Assembly: GCA_022579005.1 (NCBI GenBank)
Contig: MU401579.1
Location: 38,924 to 102,923 of the forward strand
DNA: 64,000 bases
From: Poronia punctata
Lineage: Eukaryota > Ascomycota > Sordariomycetes > Xylariales > Xylariaceae
Direction of reading: 5' to 3'
This document shows, one piece after another, positions 37,938 through 50,302 of this stretch. Under the pieces are notes generated by a model. That model was given only the letters and a program-made list of their open reading frames with translations. It had not been told where the DNA came from and made no database searches. A program made the position numbers and the translations under genes. Within the stretch, counting starts at the first letter, position 1; the number at the start of each line of letters is the position of its first letter.

Positions 37938-37953
37938 GGGGGGGGGGGGGGGG
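37938..37953. repeat. 16-base G run followed by TTTGTA
   Basis: A homopolymer G tract. A second one (38224-38241) is followed by the same TTTGTA. Confidence 0.9.
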
Positions 37954-38223
37954 TTTGTACTTGTAAGCAGATATAACCGTTCATCTTCTTTTCTACAAAG
38001 CCGTTAAATCTACTTACCTACCTACCTACTTACATACCTACTCAAAGTCACGTTAAAATTAATAAGAACAAGTAAACTGGTAGGAGTAAGGAATAATCCA
38101 ATTTTCCCTTGACTACCTAGGTACCTAGGTATTATCGTCTGTTAATATTGGGGAGAGACATGCATGTAGGTAGCTGATCGTTTGATACCTACTCGTACAT
38201 GACATTGGGTTGGGGGGAGGGAA

Positions 38224-38241
38224 GGGGGGGGGGGGGGGGGG
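38224..38241. repeat. 18-base G run followed by TTTGTA
   Basis: Second of two G tracts, about 290 bases apart, with the same downstream hexamer. Confidence 0.9.
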
Positions 38242-38654
38242 TTTGTAATCTAAGGTACTTACTTACCTACCCCACCACTTGACGATTCGTCCACGGTGCT
38301 TTGCTTTGGGCTGCGATGGCTGGTATGGCTGGTATGGCTGGTATGATCAGGCTCTCGTTTTTTCTTTCTTTTATTGTTTGTTTAGGTTAGTCAGGCTGTT
38401 ATTTGGTGTCTGCCAGTCAGCTTGTCAAACCAAACCTGTTTTGACCTATGAGTAAAGTAAGGCTTGGCTTTTCTGTATGTAGTGATTATTTGTACTTGAT
38501 TTATATCTACTCGAGGTTAAGAAGCTGGGTTAGATGAGTGAGTAAGTGAGATCTCTCTCGGTCTTGGCGGTTATTACTTTTGCATAATGCCAATTAATTT
38601 TTATTTACTTCTATATTGACTCGATTTGTATAGAGAACAGCAGTCTACTCGTGG

Positions 38655-38684
38655 TATAGTATAGTATAGTATAGTATAGTATAG
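38655..38684. repeat. (TATAG)6 tandem repeat
   Basis: Six perfect pentamer units in the spacer. Confidence 0.95.
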
Positions 38685-40492
38685 AACGACGACGAGGGCG
38701 AGGCCTTGAAAGCCTTACCTTATACTTACTCTCATAATCATTGGCTGATGAAGTACCTATTTAAGAGTCCCGCATTTGGGCCCTTGGATGCTCCGCATGG
38801 GTTAGTTAGGCGGGACTGGACACGGGAGGGACCCTGCAGATGGTACGGTCGTGGAGTTCAAGTTGCGCCATGGTGCATTTACGCGTTTTGAATACCTAGA
38901 CTTTTACCTATTCATCATTGATCGCGAGTAGTAAGTACATGTAGAGTAGGGTAGTATGTACATACTTACATGTAGGTATAACATATTCTGGAGAAAAAGA
39001 AAGAAAAGAAGTCAAGGCCGATCCCCGCGACCGCGCATTTGCGCCGTTGCGCCGTTGCGTATTCTATTACCATAGTATTAGGCGCAAGGAAAGCGCATTC
39101 CTGGGTAATCACCATGCCACCTACCTTACATACCTAACTCTTTTTTTCCGCGACTACACCACAAGGTAGGTAGTAGGTAGTAGGTAAGGTAGGTTAGGTA
39201 GGAGAAGGTATGGTCCAGTTGCAGGTCGTGCTTTCTTACCATGACCTATCCTGAAGCAGATCTCTGCCCCACCCCCCATTCGAAGTTGTTCGGGCTGAGT
39301 TGGGAGAAACGTGGCAGGCTATGACAGCGGACATGTAGGCCACGAAACATCATACGTTGAGTTTGCAATGTATGGATGGATGGACCTTTGAATCGGTCGG
39401 TCGACAAGCTACCTACCTACCTACCTACCGTCGCTGGAATTCTGAACTGAACAGAATAGGTAGATAGTAGCAGCAGGGGAAAAGATCGAGGCGAGGCGAC
39501 AGACACAAGAATCAGCGATACATGACAATGAAAGGAACCTCGAAGAAAATGGTGCGCAGCTCGCAGAACAGGTCGTCCTAGGAATGCTACCGGTACAACT
39601 TGCTGTACTTGGGAACAAGTACGAGTAACCCCCTTTTGTCTGAAACGTCTTGTCTCGTTGGACAGACTGAGTTGGCAAGAGACTTGTCACATTGCCAACA
39701 GCGCGGGGGGGGGGGGGAATATGCGCATACTTTATTTTAGGTCTTTGCAGCTAACATGGTGGTTGGGGGAGCCACACGGCCAAACAGAGGAGAGGGATTC
39801 TGACGGCCCTCCCTTTGGATCGGTACCCTTCTTAGTGCAGTGGCGCGCGTCAGATGCCGGAGCCAAGAAGAAGGATGCTGCCGATTCGTTTATTGTTTGG
39901 CACCAAGTCTCCACGACCGATGCGACCAATACGAGCCTAGTTTACAACAGTCACCAATCTCCAGTCTGTCGCCAACGCGAGGCATCGAGGTTCCGATGGG
40001 CACCCAGGTTCCCGTTCGATGAACAGAGACGACAACTCGTCTTCCTGGGATGCAATACGTGACAGACGTGGATCGACCCAAGAGGATGCCGTTCAAGTAC
40101 GCACATATCCAGACGGCCGTCATCGAATTACAATACGGATATCGATTCTTGTAGCCGACCACGCAATGGTATTGGATATCTGGGCACGCCATAAACGGGT
40201 GCGTGCATGGAACAGAGCAGGCGCCGGCTTATGTCTGCCTGGGAGGACAAGCGCAACTTGCGATTCATCTAGAAACGACTGGCAACTCGTGTTGGCACAA
40301 GTTGGATGTATAAGATGTCGTGAGGTCCAATGTCCAAGTGCAACTCGACGTGGACTTTATGCATCCCCGTAGGTTTAGGATACATACCCTTATACATTCT
40401 CCCGCCCGTCCTCCCTCAACCTCCCTACCCCTCTCCCCTTTACCATCTCCCCGGGCAGCAGGCAGCGAACTAATCCGCCTCCAACCGACACC

Positions 40493-42096
40493 ATGGCTAC
40501 TCAGGAGGCCCCCCAACAGATATTATCCTTTCTCAACCTAGTAAAATCCCTAGCCAACGATCCAGCTACCGGATGGATCGACCAAGTTCTGGAAGAGAAC
40601 GGGTCATTAAAAACTCGCGTCGAGGAACAAAAGGAGTATAGCGATGCTCTCGTTCGGAGTACAGGAAAGTTACACCGCGAGATCGAAATCAAGGAGGAAG
40701 AGGTCAAACTCGCCGCCACCAAAACCGACGAAGCCGAGGCCAAGGCCAAGGACTGGGAAAATGAGGTCACCATCATGACCACGAAGCTCCAAGAGAGAGA
40801 CGAGGAGATTCAACGCAACTCGGAAAAGATATCAGAACTCGAGACCAAGACGGCCGAAACGGAAAAGAGTCTCAAAGAGGAACTAGAGGCAAAAGACAAG
40901 ATCATCCAGAGCCATGAACAATCGATACAACAACATCTGGACGAACTGAACAAGCTCAGGGACACCATCAATACCCTCGAAGAGAGCCTCAAATCTACCG
41001 AGTCCCAGCTTACTACGACGTCCAGTGCGCTCAAGGAGGTGCAGGATATGTCTTACGAGATGGTGCCAGCTGAAAAGGCAACTATGTAAGTCGCACCCCC
41101 CTACGGCCTCGGCCCCCGTTTATGAAAGGACAAACTGCTAACGTGATACCACACAGTGTCAAGGAACTTGACAAGATATACAACGCGGCGAGGTCACTGG
41201 CTACCAAGTATTTCAGTGAAGATCTGTCTGAAGACGTCCTTTCCAACACAGAAGGCTTCGAATCACTTTCTCGGGAATTCCACTTCCCACTCCCGGCATC
41301 CAATACTGACGCGGCGAAGAAGGCCCGTGTTGCAGTTCTGATGACCGACCTAGGTTCGAAGCTCGCCTCGCGTATCTTTGTGCCGTTCTACACGTTGGTA
41401 GAGCCACCCGAAGAGGTCGACGATGTTACGATATTGCTGTCATGCCTCTTCCCTACAGACCCGAACAGGGAACTATATATTCGAAAGCTACTCCTAGCAA
41501 TCCAACCTGAGAGTCAGAAGAAGGTTGCAATAAAGAGAGCAAGAACGATCGCCCGAGAGGTGTACAATGACATCGGCTTCCTCGTCAACACCAACAAGCG
41601 AGCCAAGTTTGGCGAAGACGTGCTCAAACTCTGCGGCTATGCCGTCGCTTGCTGGGAGAACCTCCGGCCGATAAAAAGCAAAATCGAGCCCTTTCTTGGC
41701 GACGATGAGTACGACGACAAGTTTTGGCTTCCAGCTGAGCTGCAGCTTGCAGAAGCCAAGAAAAGTCGAGCCAATGGAAAGTCGAATGGCATCGACAATT
41801 CCCTCAACACGAAAGGATCCGTCCACAGCCTCAACCAATTCAACCAGCTTGATTGTATCTGGCCAGGGTTTTATCTCGACGGACAAGTGCTCAAGAAAGG
41901 ATACATGCTACTACAATCCCAAGTGCGACCAGCCAGCGAAGAGCAGCCCTTTAAACGTCGTTCGAGAAGGGCACAACAGCGAGTCGGCCTGCAATCCCAC
42001 AGGAGACAATCCAGTACATTTCAATCTCTCCCCTGGCCAGAAACAAGCTCCAGTCCCGAACCCACCCCGGACGCAAGCACAGACGCAGAATCATGA
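40493..42096 (+). CDS. Coiled-coil protein, MEI5-like
   Basis: Two exons (40493-41085 and 41157-42096) give 510 residues; donor GTAAGT, acceptor ACAG, and a CTAAC branch point lies ~20 bases upstream of the acceptor. Residues ~35-190 are one long heptad-rich coiled coil (Glu/Lys/Leu rich). Residues ~200-390 are a compact helical domain without membrane segments (VKELDKIYNAARSLATKYF through FLGDDEYDDKFWLPAELQ), and IWPGFYLDGQVLKKGYMLL follows. Filamentous-fungal proteins of this layout are annotated as MEI5-like; yeast Mei5 acts with Sae3 and Dmc1 in meiotic recombination, but I cannot show that this is a true functional homologue. The last ~60 residues are low-complexity, and a different frame is open over the same bases and continues to 42568, so the 3' end may be mis-modelled. 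Confidence 0.75.
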
Positions 42097-43529
42097 TAGA
42101 CATAAACCCCGGGTATGGGATTATATAAATCCCAAACGCCGCAAAAGTCTATCGTGGAGAGAGAAGAAGGCGATGAGACATCTCCAACGTGTCGTCAAGA
42201 GGTGCGATGCGGCCGAGGATAGGAAACCTGCACCAAAACCCACATTCACACCCACACTCACACCCACAATCTCTACTACTACTACTACTACTACATCATC
42301 TCCGACGATTGTTCACGAAAAAGAAGGAATGGCGGAAAGAAGAGTACTAGAACATCTTCAACATCTCGTGAAACAATACAACTACTACTACGACGACAAC
42401 GTCGACCACCACCACTACCAAAAGGAGGATCTTTCTCTTATTATTCTCATGTATTACCTTATGCTCATGTATCCGTGTCCTTCATCATCATCATCATCAT
42501 CATCATGTCCACCGGGTTCGATATGTTCATGTCCGTCACGAATGTCACGATTATTGGAATTTATTTAGCTAGGTAGGTAGGTTTATTCAGGCTTTTGTTA
42601 TTTCTTTTTTTTTCTTTTCTTCTGTCTCCAGGTTTTATTTAGTTTTTAATATATCTATCTATCTATGATTACTTTATTTTAAGATGGGAAAAGTCGTGTC
42701 CTCCTTCAAAGCACAGTAACAATATGCACATAGATTAGGAAGTACTTGACTACGACATCCTCCAACCTCACCTCAAGCAAAGCCAAGTGGAATCTCGAAA
42801 CGAAAGGAAACAGCAGAAGAATATCAACAGAGTCCGATCCGAACAGTCGTCTTGTTATTAATATCATATACATCTACCTATACCTCTCTCTTATCCACCT
42901 ATCTAACCTAGGTACCTATCTATCTGCTCGTATCCCCATTTATTGGTCGCCCCCCCCCCCCTCTTTCCCTTTTTCTTTCCCTTCGACCTAAGAAAGAAAG
43001 CAATATATTTTTTCTGGTGGCGTCCCACTTCCCCTTCCTGTATACCGCAAGCAGAGCCGGGATCTATCTAACCTACCCATATTGCATCATTCCCCGCTGG
43101 CTATATGCAACATTGCTCCCTGTGGACGACATGATGTCGGTATATATAGCCTGCAGAGAAGTGAGACATGGCAAGGTTAAGCGTTACCTACCCCTTAATA
43201 AAAAGGGATGTCTAGATCGTCTGGGTTATCTAAGGTAGATAAAGGGCACATCGTTTATAGTCAGTCATTTTGCCAAGATGTATGTTTAAACAGTGTGGGA
43301 ACACCAGGTTACGGTACAGCGTCGTTCTCTGCCGTGTATAGGCTCGGTCAGGGAACTTTCGGTGGCAAAGAAACAAAACAAAAACAACTCCATCAACCCG
43401 ATCGCGGCCGGGGACCTGCATATGTCAAGTTAGTCGTCTAAATAGAAATACCCATGTCTACACCAATAAGAGGGTAAAGATCTCCGCATGAGGGAATCCG
43501 GATAAATCCAATTGACCCCATTCTTCTCC

Positions 43530-43535
43530 GGCTAA
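43530..43535 (+). promoter_or_regulatory. GGCTAA motif, candidate XlnR/XYR1 site
   Basis: GGCTAA matches the core bound by the fungal xylanase regulator XlnR/XYR1. It lies about 440 bases before the GH3 start codon. A hexamer occurs often by chance, so this is a candidate only. Confidence 0.35.
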
Positions 43536-43821
43536 CAAAGTCGGGGATCGATTAATTGTTAGGACAATTTGGAGAATACCTGACGAAGAAAAGAAAAAGG
43601 CAAAGGAATACGAATTGACCCGATTTGGGGTTCTCATCTCCAAGGCGGTGGACGTTGCATCGAGGCGGACACGATGTCACCGCAAGTCCACGGGAAGCCG
43701 GGTATGCTATATGCTATGGTATGATGGCGAAAAGAAGAAGAAGAAAAGACGCTTGTTGGCAAACGTCGTGCACGAATATGTGGCGTATTTTCGCCGCATA
43801 CTTTTCTCCGCACCGCGTGGG

Positions 43822-43828
43822 TATAAAA
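43822..43828 (+). promoter_or_regulatory. TATA box of GH3 gene
   Basis: TATAAAA about 150 bases upstream of the GH3 start codon, followed by a pyrimidine-containing leader. Sequence and distance fit a strong inducible fungal promoter. Confidence 0.55.
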
Positions 43829-43974
43829 GACGATGCAAAGATGGGCACTCTTACTCGGGGAGTTTTCGTAGGAAATAGTGCGTAGTGTTCCTGGTCTTTG
43901 TCGATTGTTTCACTGCGTCGGTTCGTCCTTTCCTAGTACCCAAGTACCTGGGAGAGAAGACATTCGTTTTCAAT

Positions 43975-46488
43975 ATGAGAGGCCCAAGTAGAGCCGTTGC
44001 GCTCTCGGCGCTCTTTGGTGGTCTCACGGCAGCGTCCATGGTCTTCCCTGACTGTATCGATGGTCCTGATTCTTTGACGTCCAATTTGGTCTGTGATCCC
44101 ACAGCTGCCCCGGCTGAAAGAGCTGCAGCCCTTATAGAAAAGTGGAATATCACTGAAAAGCTCGCCAACCTCGTCAAGTAAGCCCTCAGCCTCCGCCTCA
44201 GCGTCGGTCTCGGTCCCCCCCTTACTGCAAGTATTACAACTTGCTAACTGACCTACTTCAACAGCCACGGCGATGGAGCTAAAAGACTGGGCGTGCCATC
44301 TTACGAATGGTGGAGCGAAGCGTTGCACGGAATCGCGTGGTCCCCCGGTGTCTCGTTTGCTGGATCGGGAGAGTTCTCCTCTGCTACTTCCTTTGCTACT
44401 CCCATCCTAATGTCTGCCGCTTTTGACGACGACCTGATCCGTGCCGTCGCCGATGTCGTCAGTACCGAGGCTCGAGCTTTCAGTAACAATGGCCGTGCTG
44501 GTTTGGATTACTGGACGCCGAATATCAACCCCTATAAGGACCCGAGATGGGGAAGAGGTTCCGAGACTCCTGGCGAGGATCCTTTCCGCATCAAGAACTG
44601 TGAGTTATCCTTCATCTTTCTTCCCCTCGCTCACTGGAAGGGAGGACAATGACAGGATAAACGACTGACACGCACACGATAAGATGTCGCCGCCTTGATC
44701 GAAGGTCTGCAGGGAACTGAGAACGTCACCAAGGTCATCGCCACATGCAAACATTATGCCGCATACGACCTGGAGCGCTGGCACGGTCTCACCCGGTACA
44801 AGTTCGATGCCATCGTCTCACAGCAAGACCTCGTCGAGTACTACCTGCCCCCTTTCCAGCAGTGCGCCCGTGACTCCAAGGTCAAGTCCTTCATGTGCTC
44901 GTACAACTCTGTCAACGGCGTGCCCGCTTGCGCCTCGACATATCTGATGGGCACTATCCTGCGCGACTTCTGGGAATGGAACGATGAGAACCAGTACATC
45001 ACCAGCGACTGCAACGCCATCCGGAACTTCCATGCCGATCACAAATACACCAAGACGGCAGCCGAATCGGCAGCCATCGGTCTGACAGCGGGTACGGATA
45101 CCATCTGCGAGACTGATACCGCTACCGACGTCGACGGCGCCTGGGACAAGGACCTCCTAGATGAGGAGGTCATCGACCAGGCTCTGCGCCGCCTATACGA
45201 GGGTCTGATCCGAGCAGGCTACTTTGACGACCCAGAGGGCCCATACCGCTCTCTGTCATGGGAAGACGTCAACACCAAGGACACGCAGAAGCTCGCTCTT
45301 CAATCCGCTACAGACGGCATTGTCTTGAAGAAGAACGACGGCGTCCTACCTCTCGACGTTAGCGAGGAGCAATCCCTAGCCCTGATCGGTTTCTGGGCGA
45401 GCTCCAGTGGCTTCAGCCGTTCCATGCTGGGCGGTTACTCGGGCATCCCGCCATTCTACCATTCCCCCGCTGACGCGGCCAAGACGCTAGGCATCAAGGC
45501 CTTTACAGCTGGCGGGCCCGTGAACCAATCCACATCGGCCCGCGACACCTGGACCGACAACGCTCTCGACGCGGCCGAGGACGCAGACGTCATCGTCTTC
45601 TTCGGCGGCACCGACATGAGTGTCGGCTCCGAAGATCTCGACCGTGACTCCATTGCCATCCCCGGCGCACAGCTTAAGCTCATCGACCGCCTCTGTGGCC
45701 TTGGAAAGCCCTGCATCGTCGTCGAACTAGGCGATCAAAACGACGACACCCCGCTTCTGGAGAACAAGAACGTCTCCGCTGTCGTCTGGGCCGGCTTCCC
45801 GGGTCAAGACGGCGGCACGGCCATCCTCGATGTGCTTACGGGTAAAATTGCGCCCGCTGGCCGCCTCCCCACTACCGTCTACCCGGCCGAATACACCAGC
45901 CAGGTACCGCTGACAGACATGGACCTGCGTCCCAACGACAAGGGTAACCCGGGCCGCACCTATAAATGGTTCGAAGACGCCGTTCTCCCCTTCGGTCACG
46001 GCCTTCATTATACCACGTTCAACGCATCTTTCAAAGACGGCTCCATTGACGGGAAATCGTATGCAATCGCCGACATTGTTGACGCTTGCGACGAGAAGTA
46101 CCTCGATCTCTGCGCCTTCCCGGATACCCTCTCGATATCAGTGCACAACGCAGGAAAAACAACGTCTGATTTCGTGGCGCTCGCTTTTATAGCAGGTGAC
46201 CATGGGCCAACACCACAGCCTATCAAGGAATTGGCTGCGTATAAGAGACTGAGAGGCGTCGAGGCTGGTGAAAAGGCCGAGGCCGAGCTAACTCTCAAGT
46301 TGGCCGAGCTGGCAAGAGTCAACGAGAAGGGAAATACGGTGCTGTACCCTGGAACGTATGAGGTGCTGCTCGACGTCCCTACTAGTCAGACGATTAGCTT
46401 CGAATTGACGGGTGATGCGGTTACCCTGATTGAGTTCCCGCAGCCGCCTGAGGATTGGGGTGAGGGGAATGGACATGAGGATTTGTGA
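43975..46488 (+). CDS. Secreted GH3 beta-xylosidase-like glycoside hydrolase
   Basis: Three exons (43975-44177, 44265-44599, 44684-46488) close in phase to 780 residues, the usual size of fungal GH3 beta-xylosidases. The product should be exported: residues ~1-21 form a signal peptide. The family landmarks are visible: YEWWSEALHG, PNINPYKDPRWGRGSETPGED, and the nucleophile Asp288 in YITSDCNA. WAGFPGQDGGTAI and the fibronectin-III-like C-terminus with FGHGLHYTTF follow. The expected role is release of xylose from xylo-oligosaccharides outside the cell. One oddity: the acid/base segment usually reads IExE..DR, but here it reads SVGSEDLDR, so the first Glu is Gly494 and only Glu496 remains. The start at 43975 is the first ATG; the upstream frame has none. 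Specificity (xylosidase or arabinofuranosidase) cannot be decided here. Confidence 0.9.
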
Positions 46489-48036
46489 GGTGAAGGAAGG
46501 TGATTAGGTCTGCCAGGGTAAGATACCTAACCTAGCGGGGTGGAAGGGAAGTGTGCTGATGTGTACTTAGGTATTGAGAATACGAGGTAGGTACCTGTGT
46601 GATTGTATCTATTACACGTATATATAAGTTGCACTTTCCTCTCCTGCACGTATGATTTCAATCTCTGAACAGAGTCCATCACGCCTTGCCTTGCCTTGCC
46701 TTGCCTTTCAAGTGTTACCTACACATTAATACAAGTATATGTGTTTTAAATAGGCCGGATGATATCTACACGTAGTACGAGTGTGTAGATATAAACGTAC
46801 TCGTAGGGAGTGGGATTCTGCCCTCGCATGAAACTGGGCAGTTGGACTGCAAGCAAAGGAAACGTGGAATACTTTACCTAACCTAGCAGGTGGACCAGCA
46901 ATGGTTGGCCAGAATTGGCCAGAATTGGCCAAAGACGCGTTCCAACGCGCCAGGACACACCTAGAAATAATCTAGGCAGGGCCGGCAGGGCGAGCTAAGC
47001 ACCGCCAAGGGCCAATGTACAGCGAGAGAACCACCTATTCGATGCTCAATTTAGTGCACCGGATAAGCCTGTAAACGATATGCTGTGCATCACAAGGGAA
47101 CTGATTGGCTTCAACACCCGATGAATCGATCGATGAGGGAAGTTGGAACAACCTCCCACCTCATCCTTACCTTATGTAAGGCTGAACCGTCATTTACAAA
47201 CAGCAAAAAGCGTTGACAGGCAATCTGGCAATCTTTGAACCGTCAATTCTCCATATGAGATACTTTGATTTTACCAAAATTCCCTCCTTTGGCTTGCCGT
47301 CTGTTTAGTTTTTAACTTTACCTCTTTGTCCTCATCCTCTGTCTAGTAACTTACGCTGGTACCTGCTTGATCCCGCTATTACCCGCACGGGTTGCTCCTT
47401 CCACCTGGTCTCCACTACAGCTGTTTGTCTACGAGTAAGAGCAGGTAACCTAGGTAGGTAGCTTGGTGCTGAGTTCGAGGCGATCTTGATCTTGTGCATT
47501 ACTTCCTATTCCCTGCATCTGGACAATCCAAACTTCCTTATTCCCATTCCACATTAACACTCACCTTGCCTGCTTGTCTCTACTCAAATCTAGACACCCT
47601 TCTCTTAAGAACAATCCGCACGGGGCCCCTCGTATCAGACTCCCAAAACTAGCACCAGGGTTTGACAGCAACATTTACGGAATACCTAGGCTACTTACTC
47701 TTCTCAAGGTAGGTAGGTATTACTACTCAGGTTGAACATATCCGCATGTTTGTGCACAGTGCTTACATGGTCGACCACTAGTAGGGATTTCAATGCCTTG
47801 TCACTGAGAACGGAAATCCAACGATACCTGGAATTCGAACCTTTGGTTTTCTGGATTCCTCGTGACAGAGCTGCAAGCCGGCATCGATTAACGTCGTGTT
47901 GTCTCGACTCGAATCGATTTGATTCCATTTGACTACTATTAATACATTATATGCCCACCCAACGATCCCTAGCCTCGACCTCGACCGTTTGCGCAATAAC
48001 TCTTCTCATGCCTACCCCGCGTGACAATCCGCTACC
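46489..48036. other. Spacer, no gene seen
   Basis: This spacer contains a (CCTTG)5 tract (46683-46707), a triplicated AATTGGCC/TTGGCCAG run near 46905-46932 and TAGGTA words. It carries the 3' region of the GH3 gene and the promoter of the CAF-1 gene. Confidence 0.55.
46683..46707. repeat. (CCTTG)5 tandem repeat
   Basis: About five pentamer units downstream of the GH3 gene. Confidence 0.9.
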
Positions 48037-50302
48037 ATGAAGTCGACTCCCCTAATCATAAATTGGCACGAGAAGAATGCCCCGATCTATTCCGCCCATT
48101 TCGAGCCACATGGGAAAGGGCGGCTGGCGACGGGAGGCGGAGACAACAATGTTCGCATTTGGAAAGTTGACGGAGAGGGGGAGGACCGCCGTGTCGAATA
48201 TCTCTCTACGCTAGCCAAACATTCGCAAGCTGTGAATGTTGTCCGCTGGGCCCCCAAGGGCGAGACACTCGCATCTGCTGGCGACGATGGAAATGTGATA
48301 TTATGGGTACCCTCCGAGATACATCACCCGACCACATTTGGAAACGAGGGTATCGAAGACAAGGAGACATGGCGTACCAAGCATATGTTCCGTCCGACAG
48401 GATCCGAGATCTATGACCTGGCTTGGTCCCCAGATGCTACATATTTCATCATCGGTAGTATGGATAATGTTGCCCGTATATACAATGCCGGTACAGGTAG
48501 GTCGGGCGGCTCCCCGTGTATGCTCGTCTCGATGAATACTAACTATCGGTGCAGGCATGCTTGTCCGCCAAATTGCCGAGCACAGCCATTACGTTCAAGG
48601 CGTGGCTTGGGACCCATTGAACGAGTATATCGCAACTCAGTCGTCGGATAGGTCTGTGCATATATACTCTCTGAGAACCAAAGATGGCCAATATGCTCTC
48701 ACTAGCCACGGCGCTGAGCCCCCAAAAGTGGCTAGTCATGCAAAGATGGATCTGCCTCCGAGGCGCATTTCGTCCAACAGCCCGGCACCGCCGGATCCGA
48801 ACTATCGTGCCCAGATTGCGGCCTCGGTGGAGACCCCGTCCGTTTCCATTGGGTCTCCGGTTCCCTCGGCACCCGGAACGCCACAATCCGTCGCCCTGCC
48901 GATGAATCCACCTAGTGTGCTCAGTCATAGTAGACGGTCTTCGTTTTCGTCCCGCAGATCGGTATCGCCGGCCCCATCGCTACCGCTGCCCGCGGTTATG
49001 CCTTTGGCGGCCGAAGCCTCTCCGAAGCCGTCGTACAGCATCAGCACAGGGATGAAGAATGCCAACCTCTATGCCAATGAGACCCTGACGTCCTTTTTCA
49101 GACGTCTAACATTCACGCCAGACGGTAGCCTCCTTCTCACTCCAGCTGGACAATATCAATTTCAACAACACCACCCGGACGGCCTCAAACCGAGTTTCGA
49201 GGTGATAAATACGGTTTATATATATACGAGGGGCGGCATCAATAAACCTCCTATCGCCCATCTACCGGGCCATAAAAAGCCATCAGTTGCCGTCAGATGT
49301 TCGCCTATACTCTACACTCTCCGGCAGAGCCCGCCGACTACACAACATATCACGATAGATACATCTTCGGCCGAGGACCCGATTCCGGCGCTCCCCGAGC
49401 CGATATCCAAGGCATCCTCGGCCATTATGGACCCGCCCCCACCTCCCACATCTGCAGGCCCCGAGGTTGAGAAAGCCACTCCATCAAAGGCCCTTGACGT
49501 AGAAACAAACGCATCTACGGCGGGGCCGAAGCCCACTTTTGCGCTGCCGTACCGAATGGTGTATGCTGTGGCCACTCAGGATGCCGTCCTGCTATACGAC
49601 ACGCAGCAGACAACCCCTATATGCATAGTCAGCAATCTGCATCTTGCCACATTCACGGATTTAACTTGGTAAGGGACATGAAACGCCGATAGTCCGACGC
49701 GACATGGTTCTAACAGGATGTTAATTAGGTCAAGCGACGGATCGACACTCCTCATCTCTTCTTCGGATGGATTTTGCTCGACTCTCTCATTCACCGCTGG
49801 CGAGCTAGGTCAGGAGTATAAAGGTGAACTTGCAAGTATGAAGAACACTTCATCGGGCACGGCTGGCACTTCCTCGAACCAAGCCACACCGACTCCTACA
49901 CCAACAGGCCTCTTTGCGCCGCCCTCCCCTTTCCTGGGTCATCAACATCGCAATTCGGGCGCCTCGTTCGCCGCGCCATCGCCGCCGCCCACCACATCAT
50001 TCATTGGTGCTCGACCGTCGTCGCCTACAAGGTCCAACTCGACCTCTTCGGTGGCCACCCAGTCGTCGGTAATGAACAACCCACCATTGATTGTCGGGAA
50101 TGTACCCAGCATTGCGGCAGCCAACTCGGGCAAAGTGACGGGCATCCCCATGACAACTCCACCAGAGACGCCTGGAAGTAGTACCACGACTACGACAGCA
50201 GGCGTCAAGCGAGAAGTAGCAGATAACGAGAAGGAAGCTGCAGGCAGCCAACCGAAGAGACGTAGGATAGCTCCTACACTAGTGTCGGAATCGAAACCAT
50301 AG
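48037..50302 (+). CDS. CAC2: Chromatin assembly factor 1 subunit B / Cac2 (WD40)
   Basis: Three exons (48037-48496, 48555-49668, 49729-50302) close in phase to 715 residues. The N-terminus MKSTPLIINWHEKNAPIYSA and the following WD40 blades (LATGGGDNNVRIWKV, LASAGDDGNVILW, FIIGSMDNVARIYN, IATQSSDRSVHIYSL) are those of the p60/Cac2 subunit of CAF-1. CAF-1 deposits newly made histones H3-H4 on replicating DNA in the nucleus. A Ser/Pro-rich insertion (residues ~220-310) separates the N-terminal blades from the later ones, which include SNLHLATFTDLTWSSDGSTLLISSSDGF. The C-terminal ~170 residues are disordered (Ser/Thr/Pro), ending in a basic PKRRRI stretch that may serve as a nuclear localisation signal. 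Intron 2 has an upstream CAG that would break the frame; the TTAG acceptor restores it. Confidence 0.92.

Larger units (their letters stand above)
37535..40492. other. 3-kb spacer with G runs and tandem repeats, no gene seen
   Basis: This spacer contains G runs of 16 (37938-37953), 18 (38224-38241) and 13 (39705-39717) bases, GGCTGGTAT x3 (~38318), TATAG x6 (38655-38684) and dense TAGGTA/TACCTA words near 39160-39425. The last ~100 bases are a pyrimidine-rich leader (CTCCCTCAACCTCCCTACCC region) before the coiled-coil gene. Frames at 39658-40372 have no family resemblance. Confidence 0.55.
42097..43974. other. Spacer with simple repeats and GH3 promoter
   Basis: The first ~470 bases carry an open frame overlapping the 3' end of the MEI5-like gene, with (TAC)n near 42280 and (ATC)n near 42483. 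A C run occurs at ~42949. The last ~550 bases form the promoter of the GH3 gene, with a GGCTAA site and a TATA box listed separately. Confidence 0.55.
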
